Assembly: GCA_016719575.1 (NCBI GenBank) | Contig: JADJYV010000003.1 | Span: forward strand, 1 to 64,000 | DNA length: 64,000 nt | Direction: 5' to 3' | DNA from: Pseudobdellovibrionaceae bacterium | GTDB lineage: Bacteria > Bdellovibrionota > Bdellovibrionia > Bdellovibrionales > Bdellovibrionaceae | Shown here: positions 45,961-54,007 of the stretch, piece after piece | Position numbering within the stretch: position 1 is the stretch's first letter | Layout: every line of letters starts with the position of its first letter | Notes under the pieces: model-generated | Database searches by the model: none | Seen by the model: the letters and a program-made list of their open reading frames with translations, nothing else | Told to the model about the DNA's origin: nothing | Translations under genes and position numbers: made by a program

Positions 45961-46287
45961 TTAAATATTAAAGGACGTACCGCAACCGCACTTTTTTACG
46001 GCGTTTGGATTGTTGAAAACAAAGCCCTTGCCATTAAGACCGCCAGAATACTCGAGGGTTAGGCCAAGGACGTACAACAAACTTTGTGGATCAACGACGA
46101 CTTTTTGACCGTTGGTTTCAAAAGTTTTGTCGCCTTCGCGAGATTGATTATCAAAATTCATTTTATAGGAGAGGCCCGAACATCCGCCCTTTTTAACTTC
46201 GACTCGTAAGCAGGCTGAGTCCATTTGTCCTTCTTCTTTTTTGAGGGCGGCCAATCTACTCGCAGCATTTTCTGAAATCGTAATCAC
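45961..46287 (-). CDS. ErpA/IscA-type iron-sulfur carrier protein
   Basis: The 108 residues match A-type carriers. ITISENAASRLAALKKEE comes first, then the three conserved cysteines in KKGGCSGLSYKM and KKCGCGTSFNI, with the family pattern DPQSLLYVLGLTLEYSGGLN and GFVFNNPNA. A-type proteins hold and pass iron-sulfur clusters to apoenzymes in the cytoplasm. It lies downstream of a cysteine desulfurase on the same strand, with a terminator between them. They are functionally linked (sulfur donor and cluster carrier) but probably have separate promoters. ErpA, IscA and SufA cannot be told apart safely here. Confidence 0.88.
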   Translation of the reverse strand: MITISENAASRLAALKKEEGQMDSACLRVEVKKGGCSGLSYKMNFDNQSREGDKTFETNGQKVVVDPQSLLYVLGLTLEYSGGLNGKGFVFNNPNAVKKCGCGTSFNI

Positions 46288-46356
46288 TCTAAACCTCGGT
46301 ACTTGATGGGTGAATATAATTTAAAACGACCCCAGCCTATCACACTCTTGGTTTTG

Positions 46357-46390
46357 AAAAAAGCCCCCGAAGCTATTTTCAGTTTCGGGG
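46357..46390 (-). terminator. Rho-independent terminator of the cysteine desulfurase gene
   Basis: On the minus strand CCCCGAAA pairs with TTCGGGG across a short loop and is followed by GCTTTTTTC. This is a strong intrinsic terminator placed just after the desulfurase stop. Confidence 0.88.
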
Positions 46391-46412
46391 ATAACGTGTT
46401 GAAAATAAACAA

Positions 46413-47573
46413 CTAATTAAAAGCCTTGGCAAGAATCGCCGTTGCTCTGTTGAGGTCTTCTTGGGTGGTCCACCGCCCCAGGCTTAAGCGCAGGGTGCCC
46501 TGAGCTTCCGAGTCCGTCAGTCCCAAGCTTTGCAAAACGGGACTCGCGTCCATCGAACCTGTGTGGCAAGCCGAGCCTTGGCTGAATGCCAGCTCTCCAA
46601 GTTTTGGCAAAAACAGATCAATGTTTGTCCCCGGGAGGGTGATGCTCAAGTTGATCGGGGATCGTTCAGTTGGATGGCCATTGAGGCGAGCGTTGGGGAG
46701 TGCCTTTTTAATTTCGGCCCAGAGGTAGTCCCGCAAAAATGCAGTTCGAACTCTTTCTTCAGGTAATTTATTTTTACAGAGTTCCGCCGCAGCCCCTAGG
46801 CCGACAATGGCGGGGACGTTCAAAGTACCCGAACGTTTTCCGTATTCTTGACCGCCACCAAAAAAATAAGGCGGCAGAGAGATTTTTGGATTTTTGCTTC
46901 GTATATACAAAATCCCAGCGCCCTTTGGGCCATAAAACTTATGTGCGGAGGCAGATAAAAAGTCCACGGGAGTCGTTTCAAGATTCACTGGGATTTTGCC
47001 GACGGCCTGGGTTGCGTCGGTGTGAAGGTAGATTTGCCGTTCCTTCGCCAGTGCCGTGAGTTCTTGAATAGGATTGATTGAGCCGACTTCGTTTTGCACC
47101 CAAATAAAACTGAGGAGCCGCGTGTGAGGCTTCAGGCAGCGCTGCACCGATTCAACTTCAACCTGGCCATGTTTATTGGTTTTTATAAAATCAACCTCAA
47201 CTCCTCGGCGCTCAGCTTCTTTCATCGCCTTCATGACCGAACTATGCTCGATTGCGCTAGTGACAAAATGAAGGGGAGCGTTCGGCCCCTCTTCTCTGCG
47301 AATCTTTTCGATCAAACTAAAAATCACCCAGTTATTGCTTTCAGTAGCGCCAGAAGTGAAAGTGATTTCTAAGGGGTTCGCAGCGATCAGTGTCGAGATT
47401 TGGGTTCGAGCTTTTTCAACCCCCTTTTGTGCAGCCCACCCCCAGGGGTGGTTCGCGCTTGCGGGATTGCCAAAGTGAATTTTAAAGTAAGGCTCCATCG
47501 CGGCAAAGACTTCGGGGTCTAAAGGAGTTGTGGCGTTGTAGTCCAAATAGATGGGTTTTTGTTGTTCATTCAT
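46413..47573 (-). CDS. Cysteine desulfurase (IscS/NifS type)
   Basis: ATG 47573 gives a 386-residue protein starting MNEQQKPIYLDYNATTPLDP, the usual NifS/IscS opening; longer in-frame starts add an unlikely tail. Other hallmarks are TFTSGATESNNW, the PLP lysine in SASAHKFYGPKGAG, HTDATQAVGKIP, and the catalytic-Cys loop QGSACHTGS (SACSSG or SSACTS in relatives). It removes sulfur from cysteine for iron-sulfur clusters and tRNA thiolation. It is divergent from the NrdJ gene with a 56-bp gap. ErpA/IscA lies downstream. Confidence 0.9.
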   Translation of the reverse strand: MNEQQKPIYLDYNATTPLDPEVFAAMEPYFKIHFGNPASANHPWGWAAQKGVEKARTQISTLIAANPLEITFTSGATESNNWVIFSLIEKIRREEGPNAPLHFVTSAIEHSSVMKAMKEAERRGVEVDFIKTNKHGQVEVESVQRCLKPHTRLLSFIWVQNEVGSINPIQELTALAKERQIYLHTDATQAVGKIPVNLETTPVDFLSASAHKFYGPKGAGILYIRSKNPKISLPPYFFGGGQEYGKRSGTLNVPAIVGLGAAAELCKNKLPEERVRTAFLRDYLWAEIKKALPNARLNGHPTERSPINLSITLPGTNIDLFLPKLGELAFSQGSACHTGSMDASPVLQSLGLTDSEAQGTLRLSLGRWTTQEDLNRATAILAKAFN

Positions 47574-47629
47574 GGCCTTGTATCCTAATGCCTGCTTGCC
47601 CCTGAGGGAAGCTCTAACTAGAATGAACC

Positions 47630-49912
47630 ATGGCAAAAAATAAAAACCAGCATCTCCTATTCACCCCCCATTTTACACAGACTAAGAAAGATGTCGAAAA
47701 AATGTTTTCTTGGGGATACCGTGACTGTTTGATCAAAAATCGCAAAGGCGGAATTTTTTTCGAAATGAAGAAAATCGAAGCGCCTGAGTCCTGGTCGCAG
47801 TTGGCTGTCGACATCGCGGCGAGTAAATATTTTCGCAAGAAAGTGACGGGTGTTTTTAAGGGGGAGCATTCTGTTCGGCAGATGGTAAACCGGGTCGTTG
47901 ATGCCATCGTCGCCGCCGGTCTTCGTCAAGGCGGAATTTTTGCGAGTAAAACCCAGGCCGACATTTTTAAAAACGAATTAAAATTTATTTTGTACTCCCA
48001 GACTGCGGCCTTCAACAGCCCCGTTTGGTTTAATGTAGGTCTAGACAGTTATGGTATTGCTTCAAAAAGCGAACACTGGGCTTGGGATGAGAAAGCCGGC
48101 AAAGTCAAAAAAATCACGGACGCCTACTCCCGTCCGCAGTGCTCTGCTTGTTTTATTCAAAGCGTAGAAGATTCCATCGAGAGTATTTTTAATCTCGCCA
48201 AAACAGAAGCCAAGCTTTTTAAATATGGCTCAGGCTCGGGCACCAATTTTTCAAAACTTCGCAGTAAGTATGAACCTATTCAGAGCGGTGGGGGCACAAG
48301 CTCTGGACTTATTTCGTTTTTAGAGGTCTTAGACCGAGGCGCCGGGGCGATTAAGTCTGGAGGCACCACTCGGCGGGCTGCAAAAATGGTTTGTGTCGAT
48401 ATTGATCATCCCGAAGTTTTGGATTTTATAGATTGGAAAATGAAAGAAGAGCTCAAGGCCCAGGCTTTGATTCAAGCCGGTTATGAGTCTGACTTTGAGG
48501 GGGAGGCTTATCGCACTGTCAGCGGGCAAAATGCCAACAACTCCGTGCGGGTCCCTAATGCCTTTATGGCGGCAGTGCAGAAACACAAGATTTGGAAATT
48601 AAGATCTCGCCTTGGGAAAGGGGCGATAAAAACTTTGCCAGCCCAAGAGGTTTGGGATCGAATTGTTCACTCTGCTTGGAAGTGTGCCGATCCGGGGCTT
48701 CAGTTTCATGATACCATCAAGGCGTGGCACACCTGCCCGGCGGGCGGAGAGATCCGCGCGAGCAATCCCTGTTCTGAGTTTATGTTTTTGGATGACAGTG
48801 CATGCAATTTAGCTTCGCTCAATTTGACAAAGTTCCTTACCGCAGACGGCGAGTTTGATCTTGTCGCCTTTATGCACGTCGCCCGGATTATGTTTGTCGC
48901 GCAAGAAATTTTGGTCGATTACTCGAGCTACCCCACAGAAAAAATCGCAAGCAACAGTCATTTGTATCGTCCCCTGGGACTGGGTTTTGCAAATCTCGGC
49001 AGTTTTTTAATGAGACAGGGCCTTTCCTATGATAGCGATCAAGCAAGAACATGGGCTTCCACAATTTCAAGCCTGATGCTGGGCACAGCTTATTGGACCA
49101 GCGGTCAAATGGCAGAGACACGCGGGGCTTTTAAGGCTTTTGCAAAAAACAAAAACCCGATGTTGCGGGTCTTAAAAAAGCATCGAAGTGCTTTGCAAAA
49201 AATCGACTGGCCCTTGTTGCCCTCGAATTTTAAAATTACTTGCGATGAGCTGTGGGGTGAGGTTCTCAAGAAAGGAATGGCCTTTGGTTTTCGTAATGCT
49301 CAAGCCACGGTGATTGCCCCTACGGGAACTATTGGCTTATTGATGGATTGTGACACTACAGGGATTGAGCCTGATTATGCATTGATTAAATACAAAAAAC
49401 TGGTGGGTGGAGGAGAGCTCGAAATCGTCAATCAGTCGATTCCTAGAGCTCTTAAATCTCTGCAATACTCTGAAAAACAAATCGAAGAAATCGTTGAACA
49501 CATCAAAAAGAATCATGGTCTCGAGGGCTGCACTCAGCTAAAGCCTGAGCATCTTTCTGTTTTTGATTGCGCGACGGCCGAAGTCGGTCGCCGAGTTCTC
49601 TCAGCGGCCAGTCATATTCAAATGGTGGCGGCGGTTCAGCCGTTTATCAGTGGAGCCATTTCGAAAACGGTTAATGTTCCGGCCTCAGCGACAGAAGAAG
49701 ATATTAGTCAGATCTATTTTAGCGCATGGAAGCTAGGCATTAAGGCCGTTTCGATTTACCGTGATGGAAGCAAACTCAGTCAGCCTCTGAATGCTGGAAA
49801 AAAAGAAAACGCAATACGGGCGATGAAGTGTCCAGAATGCGGGGCCGATACCGTTCTTACGAGTGGCTGCTATCGTTGCTCAAATTGTGGCAGCACCGTG
49901 GGTTGTGCTTAA
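47630..49912 (+). CDS. nrdJ: Adenosylcobalamin-dependent (class II) ribonucleotide reductase
   Basis: This 760-residue enzyme matches class II reductases. GGIFFEMKKIEAPESWSQLA comes near the N-terminus, then QCSACFIQSVEDS (first active-site cysteine), GSGSGTNFSKLRS, NPCSEFMFLDDSACNLASLN (thiyl-radical and redox region), APTGTIGLLMDCDTTGIEPD and HIQMVAAVQPFISGAISKTV. The C-terminus has a zinc-ribbon-like CPECGADT ... CYRCSNCG and GCA. It makes deoxyribonucleotides without needing oxygen. The start is ATG 47630, with no strong ribosome binding site. It ends overlapping convergent cinA by 4 bp. Confidence 0.93.
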   Translation: MAKNKNQHLLFTPHFTQTKKDVEKMFSWGYRDCLIKNRKGGIFFEMKKIEAPESWSQLAVDIAASKYFRKKVTGVFKGEHSVRQMVNRVVDAIVAAGLRQGGIFASKTQADIFKNELKFILYSQTAAFNSPVWFNVGLDSYGIASKSEHWAWDEKAGKVKKITDAYSRPQCSACFIQSVEDSIESIFNLAKTEAKLFKYGSGSGTNFSKLRSKYEPIQSGGGTSSGLISFLEVLDRGAGAIKSGGTTRRAAKMVCVDIDHPEVLDFIDWKMKEELKAQALIQAGYESDFEGEAYRTVSGQNANNSVRVPNAFMAAVQKHKIWKLRSRLGKGAIKTLPAQEVWDRIVHSAWKCADPGLQFHDTIKAWHTCPAGGEIRASNPCSEFMFLDDSACNLASLNLTKFLTADGEFDLVAFMHVARIMFVAQEILVDYSSYPTEKIASNSHLYRPLGLGFANLGSFLMRQGLSYDSDQARTWASTISSLMLGTAYWTSGQMAETRGAFKAFAKNKNPMLRVLKKHRSALQKIDWPLLPSNFKITCDELWGEVLKKGMAFGFRNAQATVIAPTGTIGLLMDCDTTGIEPDYALIKYKKLVGGGELEIVNQSIPRALKSLQYSEKQIEEIVEHIKKNHGLEGCTQLKPEHLSVFDCATAEVGRRVLSAASHIQMVAAVQPFISGAISKTVNVPASATEEDISQIYFSAWKLGIKAVSIYRDGSKLSQPLNAGKKENAIRAMKCPECGADTVLTSGCYRCSNCGSTVGCA

Positions 49913-51027
49913 ATCAGGTTTTTGAGCGTCTTGTGCCAGAAGATCATCGCTCGTTCTGCAAAGTAAAGGGCTTTGCGCTCACTGACTTTAGAAATAAAAA
50001 GAGGCGCCTCAAAAATATCTTTAAAGTGGGCGTCCTTGTATTGAAGTTTACATAGAGCTCTGGTGGCGTCGAGAGGCTCTAGAGTCATTCGCAGGGTTTG
50101 GCTTTCAGCGGGCTCGGAGTTTGCCACGGAAGAAAAATTCCAAATTTTATTGTTGAGTTGAGCACGGATTGCTGGCGATAGGCGGTCAAACAAAATGGCG
50201 CCGGGAAAAGAATCGACAACTTCGATTTTTTTCACTTGAGTAAGTTGTTGGGCAAGCAAATCCGGGATTGTGTCGCCATTGCGCGTGACGGTGTAGGCGG
50301 ATAGCGTCTTCTCAAGTCTTTGGATATGTGGCAGGAGAGCCGATTTTTCTGATTCTAAAAAAGAGGCCTTTACTTCGACGTAGGGCAAATGAACACGATA
50401 GCCTTTTTCGATAGAAATATTTTGCAAACAGGTTTCAGTCAGATGAGCGATGTCAGATTCGCCAAGTCCGAGGGTGTCCCATGAATAAGTGATCATTTTG
50501 TCAATCCCGGCGGTCTGACTCTGCAGGAGTTGGCCAAGTTCATTTGCCCAGACAGCGGCAATTTCTTTAGGGGGGCCCGGCAATACGAAGACATCCTTGT
50601 CCGCGACTCTTAGGTAAAAGGCATTCGCTGTGCCATCCGGATTTACGAGAATTCGCGCCCCCTGCGGAAACAGACATTGCTGTCGCTGAGCCTCTCGAAC
50701 CTGAATACCTCTTGAAGTGAGGCGTTCTGTGATTTGGTGCCAAGAAGTCTCGTCAAAAACAAGGGGTTGCATTGACCATTCAGCTACCAGCTCCCGAGTA
50801 AAATCATCCGTTGTGGGGCCGAGACCACCAGTTACAAACAAGGTGTCACAATTTTTACTGCAGTAATGAAGGGCGCTTAGAATCAAGTCCCTATCGTCTG
50901 GGACGACCAAGTGGCTGCTTGTCCGTACTCCGAGATGACGGAGTTTTGTAGATAACCAAGCGGCATTTTTATTTAAAATTTGTCCTGAGGTCAGTTCTGT
51001 ACCAACGCAAAGAATGGCAGCTCTCAT
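49909..51027 (-). CDS. cinA: CinA-like protein with degenerate C-terminal amidase region
   Basis: The 372 residues begin with the CinA/MoaB-type domain: AAILCVGTELTSGQILNKNA, LFVTGGLGPTTDDFTREL, and FVLPGPPKEI. This domain hydrolyses ADP-ribose in characterised CinA proteins. The C-terminal part should be a nicotinamide-nucleotide amidase with ESCTGG, but here the corresponding line reads VVDSFPGAILFDRLSPAIRA, lacking the catalytic motif. Total length is below the usual 410-420. Only the first activity can therefore be expected. It converges on nrdJ and diverges from the acyl-CoA dehydrogenase gene. Confidence 0.82.
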   Translation of the reverse strand: MRAAILCVGTELTSGQILNKNAAWLSTKLRHLGVRTSSHLVVPDDRDLILSALHYCSKNCDTLFVTGGLGPTTDDFTRELVAEWSMQPLVFDETSWHQITERLTSRGIQVREAQRQQCLFPQGARILVNPDGTANAFYLRVADKDVFVLPGPPKEIAAVWANELGQLLQSQTAGIDKMITYSWDTLGLGESDIAHLTETCLQNISIEKGYRVHLPYVEVKASFLESEKSALLPHIQRLEKTLSAYTVTRNGDTIPDLLAQQLTQVKKIEVVDSFPGAILFDRLSPAIRAQLNNKIWNFSSVANSEPAESQTLRMTLEPLDATRALCKLQYKDAHFKDIFEAPLFISKVSERKALYFAERAMIFWHKTLKNLI

Positions 51028-51133
51028 CAGGGCAATATACTCTATAACTTATCGCAGCGAAATGCCTTTAACCTTGCGTTATAGTGGAATTCCTCGGAAA
51101 AAAGAGCATCAGTTTAATTTGCGGAAGGTGTTT

Positions 51134-52345
51134 ATGTCTGAATTTAATTGGAAGCAATTTGATCTTTTTAATCCAACTCCAGAACATGCCATGTTGAGAG
51201 AGTCCGTTGCGGCATTTACCAAAGAAGAAATTGAGCCTCAGGCCCATGAGTACGATCGCAAAGAGAAATTCAATTTGGATCTATTTCGCAAAGTTGGAGA
51301 ACTGGGTCTGCTTGGCATTACAGTTCCAGAGCAATTCGGAGGCGCTGGAATGGATGCGACGGCAGCGACAATTGTGCATGAGGAGATGTCGGCCTCTGAT
51401 CCCGGATTTTGTTTGGCTTATCTTGCTCACTCCATGTTGTGTGTTAACAACTTAGCGATGAATGGCAGTGATGCTCAGCGGGCCAAATATCTGCCAAAAT
51501 TATGTTCTGGCGAATGGGTTGGAGCCATGGCGATGTCAGAGCCCGCAGTTGGCACGGATGTTATGGCAATGCAAACCACGGCGACAAAGAGTGGTAGCAA
51601 GTATATTCTGAACGGGCGTAAAATGTGGATCACCAATGGAACCATCGACGAAAACAAAACCCCTTGTGATTTGATTTTAGTTTATGCCAAGACCGGGGAG
51701 AAAAACGGACGTTCTTTGATTTCAACATTTTTGGTTGAAAAAACTTTTAAAGGTTTCTCGGTAGGTCAAAAAATTCAAGACAAACTCGGAATGCGCGGAT
51801 CGAATACTGCAGAGCTGGTGTTTCAGGATTGCGAAGTTCCGGTTGAAAACTTAATCGGCCACGAGGGCGATTCAATGTTGCACATGATGAAAAACTTAGA
51901 ACTAGAACGTTTGACTTTGGCGGCGATGAGCTTGGGAATTGCTCGAAGATCTGTTGAGATCATGAATCGTTATGCAACCGAGCGCGAAGCTTTTGGTAAG
52001 TCTCTGAACTTTTTTGGTCAAATGCAGCGTTATATTGCAGACAGCTATGCGGAGTACAAGGCGGCTAAGGCCTATGTTTACGAGACGGCACGCCGAATGG
52101 ATCTGACAAAAGAAGGCAATCGTTTGGATTCTGATGGCGTCAAGCTGATTGCGACGACCATGGGTAAAAATGTTGCTGATCGGGCAATCCAAGTTTTGGG
52201 TGGTTATGGCTACGTCGGCGAGTATGTGGTTGAGAGATTGTGGCGTGATGCGAAGCTACTCGAGATCGGCGGAGGAACTATTGAAGCTCACCAAAAAAAC
52301 ATCACGCGTGACTTGGCAAAAAACCCCGAGTTTTTGTTTAAATAA
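51134..52345 (+). CDS. Acyl-CoA dehydrogenase, isovaleryl-CoA dehydrogenase-like
   Basis: ATG 51134 follows GGAAGG at ideal spacing; an in-frame start far upstream at 51014 is rejected. The 403 residues show the full family: FGGAGMDATAATIVHEEMSA, GAMAMSEPAVGTDVMAMQTT, NGRKMWITNG (FAD-binding region), DKLGMRGSNTAELVFQDCEV and QVLGGYGYVGEYVVERLWRD. The catalytic Glu appears to be in LELERL (helix G), as in isovaleryl-CoA dehydrogenase, because the usual C-terminal site reads EIGGGT. It oxidises branched or medium acyl-CoA, passing electrons to ETF. trmH starts immediately after its stop. Confidence 0.88.
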   Translation: MSEFNWKQFDLFNPTPEHAMLRESVAAFTKEEIEPQAHEYDRKEKFNLDLFRKVGELGLLGITVPEQFGGAGMDATAATIVHEEMSASDPGFCLAYLAHSMLCVNNLAMNGSDAQRAKYLPKLCSGEWVGAMAMSEPAVGTDVMAMQTTATKSGSKYILNGRKMWITNGTIDENKTPCDLILVYAKTGEKNGRSLISTFLVEKTFKGFSVGQKIQDKLGMRGSNTAELVFQDCEVPVENLIGHEGDSMLHMMKNLELERLTLAAMSLGIARRSVEIMNRYATEREAFGKSLNFFGQMQRYIADSYAEYKAAKAYVYETARRMDLTKEGNRLDSDGVKLIATTMGKNVADRAIQVLGGYGYVGEYVVERLWRDAKLLEIGGGTIEAHQKNITRDLAKNPEFLFK

Positions 52346-53059
52346 ATGAAATTTTCTCATGCTGAGTCTCTTTCTATTGATGCGAACTTGTCTGTGCACT
52401 ACCAACTGGTTTTGGACCATATTGGACCTCTATTGACAACAGAGCGCCGTCAGAAAATTGACAGGGTTGTGGCAGGCAGAAATTTTGAGACCGCCGTGGT
52501 TCTTGAGGGAATCTACGACCGCGGCAATATCAGTGCGGTGATGCGAACGGCAGAGGGGCTCGGTTTTGCGAATTTTCATGTGATTGAAACTCAAGAAAAA
52601 TTCAAGGAAGCCAATCGGGTCACTCAAGGTGCCGACAAGTGGGTTGAGGTTCAAAAGTGGAAAAAAACTCAAGAGTGTATTAAGGCTCTAAAGGCTGAAG
52701 GCTACCGTATTTGTGTAACAACGCTTGAGGCGGCAAAACCCATAGAGCAAATAGATTTTTCAGGCAAAACGGCACTCGTTTTAGGCAATGAAAGAGACGG
52801 CGTCACCCGCGAAATGATCGAGGCCGCCGATGAACGCATGATCATTCCGATGCCGGGCTTTGTGCAAAGTTTTAATATCTCGGTGGCCGGGGCTTTGTGT
52901 TTGTATCACATTATGCAAGATCGAAATCGTCGCAGGGGCAGCAATGCGGATCTATCGCCCACGGAGCAAGAAATATTGAAGGCATTGTATTACTTGCGCA
53001 CTCAAGATTCAGCGACGGACTATTTACGCGAGATGTTTTCGCGTGGGACTTTAGTTTAA
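52346..53059 (+). CDS. trmH: TrmH-family tRNA/rRNA 2'-O-methyltransferase
   Basis: The 237 residues show the SpoU/TrmH motifs: VLEGIYDRGNISAVMRTAEG (motif 1, with the conserved Asn-Ile and Arg), TALVLGNERDGVT (motif 2) and IIPMPGFVQSFNISVAGALC (motif 3, knotted SAM site). Length and the YHIMQDR tail fit TrmH, which methylates the ribose of G18 in tRNA. The ATG follows the dehydrogenase stop directly, so the two genes are co-transcribed and probably translationally coupled. Other SpoU-family members are possible. Confidence 0.85.
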   Translation: MKFSHAESLSIDANLSVHYQLVLDHIGPLLTTERRQKIDRVVAGRNFETAVVLEGIYDRGNISAVMRTAEGLGFANFHVIETQEKFKEANRVTQGADKWVEVQKWKKTQECIKALKAEGYRICVTTLEAAKPIEQIDFSGKTALVLGNERDGVTREMIEAADERMIIPMPGFVQSFNISVAGALCLYHIMQDRNRRRGSNADLSPTEQEILKALYYLRTQDSATDYLREMFSRGTLV

Positions 53060-53069
53060 AAACCAAGAT

Positions 53070-53984
53070 TCAAAGTGCATAGTACTCTCCATTACGTTCG
53101 TCCGCAATGTGGTTCCATTCAAGTTCAATGTGATTAAAGGTATTCATTGGCAAAACTTCCTCTTGCACCGATTTGAGGGTTAAGCCTAGGTTCAAACTCT
53201 CGGGGCCACCAGAAGAGGGCTTTCTGATTTCAATAATTCGAGCTTGAGAAGTTTCTTGGGCCTTAGACCAAGAAGTCTTAAATATTTTTGGATAAACGGC
53301 TTCTAAAAAAAGATCCAATCGGGCTTCGCGACTCTCAAATCCAGTCTGTGTTTGTGCCTGCCATTTTACAAGGGCACGGGTTTTTCGAGGATGAAACAAA
53401 ATAAATGCTCTTCCTCCGGGTTTCAGGGCCGCGTAGGCCTGCTCTATCAGTTCAGCTTTCATAATTGAATAGGAAAAGGCTCCCCAAATATCTAGGACAA
53501 GATCGGCCTTTCCTTTATACTTTTTGATTTCAATTTCTGCCCAACCGGAGACGTATTCGAATTGGCCCTTCGTTTTTCCAGTAGGAATAAAGTTTTCAGG
53601 TTTCTGGGCATTTATCACTATGGCATTGATATCTTTAATCTTCGCCATTTCGTGAAGAGCGGCGCCAATGCCACCTCCCAGGTCGATGACGACGCCTTTC
53701 TTTGGAACGAGTGCTACAAGTGAATTAATATTTTTTTTTGAAGAAACTCCGGTAATGTCGTCATAATCTTGGAGGCTTCGGCTATTCGGGTTTTTATATT
53801 CGGCAAACGGGGCTTGAGCATTGCGATTTAATTTTTGAAATTGGCTTTCCAGTCCTTCTGGCGAGGCGGAGTCCAAGAGTACAGTCGCACAAAGGGGAGC
53901 AGCAAAGGTCCCTTCAAAAATAAGCAGAGGGAGTGCAAGTGCTAAGTATAATTTTAAAACTGCTTTTGTTTTAATTGAAATCAT
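53070..53984 (-). CDS. Exported class I SAM-dependent methyltransferase-like protein
   Basis: The start ATG 53984 follows GAGAGGA. The 304 residues begin with a signal peptide (VLKLYLALALPLLIFEGTFA). A Rossmann methyltransferase domain follows. Motif I is VVIDLGGGIGAAL, the acidic loop region is DLVLDIWGAFSYS, and motif post-I/III is AYAALKPGGRAFILFHPRK. SAM-dependent enzymes normally work where SAM is available, so a signal peptide is unusual. It may act inside prey after release. It lies 23 bp downstream of the Fic-domain gene on the same strand and is probably its operon partner. The substrate is unknown. Confidence 0.7.
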   Translation of the reverse strand: MISIKTKAVLKLYLALALPLLIFEGTFAAPLCATVLLDSASPEGLESQFQKLNRNAQAPFAEYKNPNSRSLQDYDDITGVSSKKNINSLVALVPKKGVVIDLGGGIGAALHEMAKIKDINAIVINAQKPENFIPTGKTKGQFEYVSGWAEIEIKKYKGKADLVLDIWGAFSYSIMKAELIEQAYAALKPGGRAFILFHPRKTRALVKWQAQTQTGFESREARLDLFLEAVYPKIFKTSWSKAQETSQARIIEIRKPSSGGPESLNLGLTLKSVQEEVLPMNTFNHIELEWNHIADERNGEYYAL

Positions 53985-54007
53985 AATTAAAATTCCTCTC
54001 GTGTCAT

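Noticed and set aside
51014..51133. A 40-residue N-terminal extension of the acyl-CoA dehydrogenase
   Set aside because: The ATG at 51134 has an ideal ribosome binding site and matches the family's usual start; the extension overlaps the cinA start.
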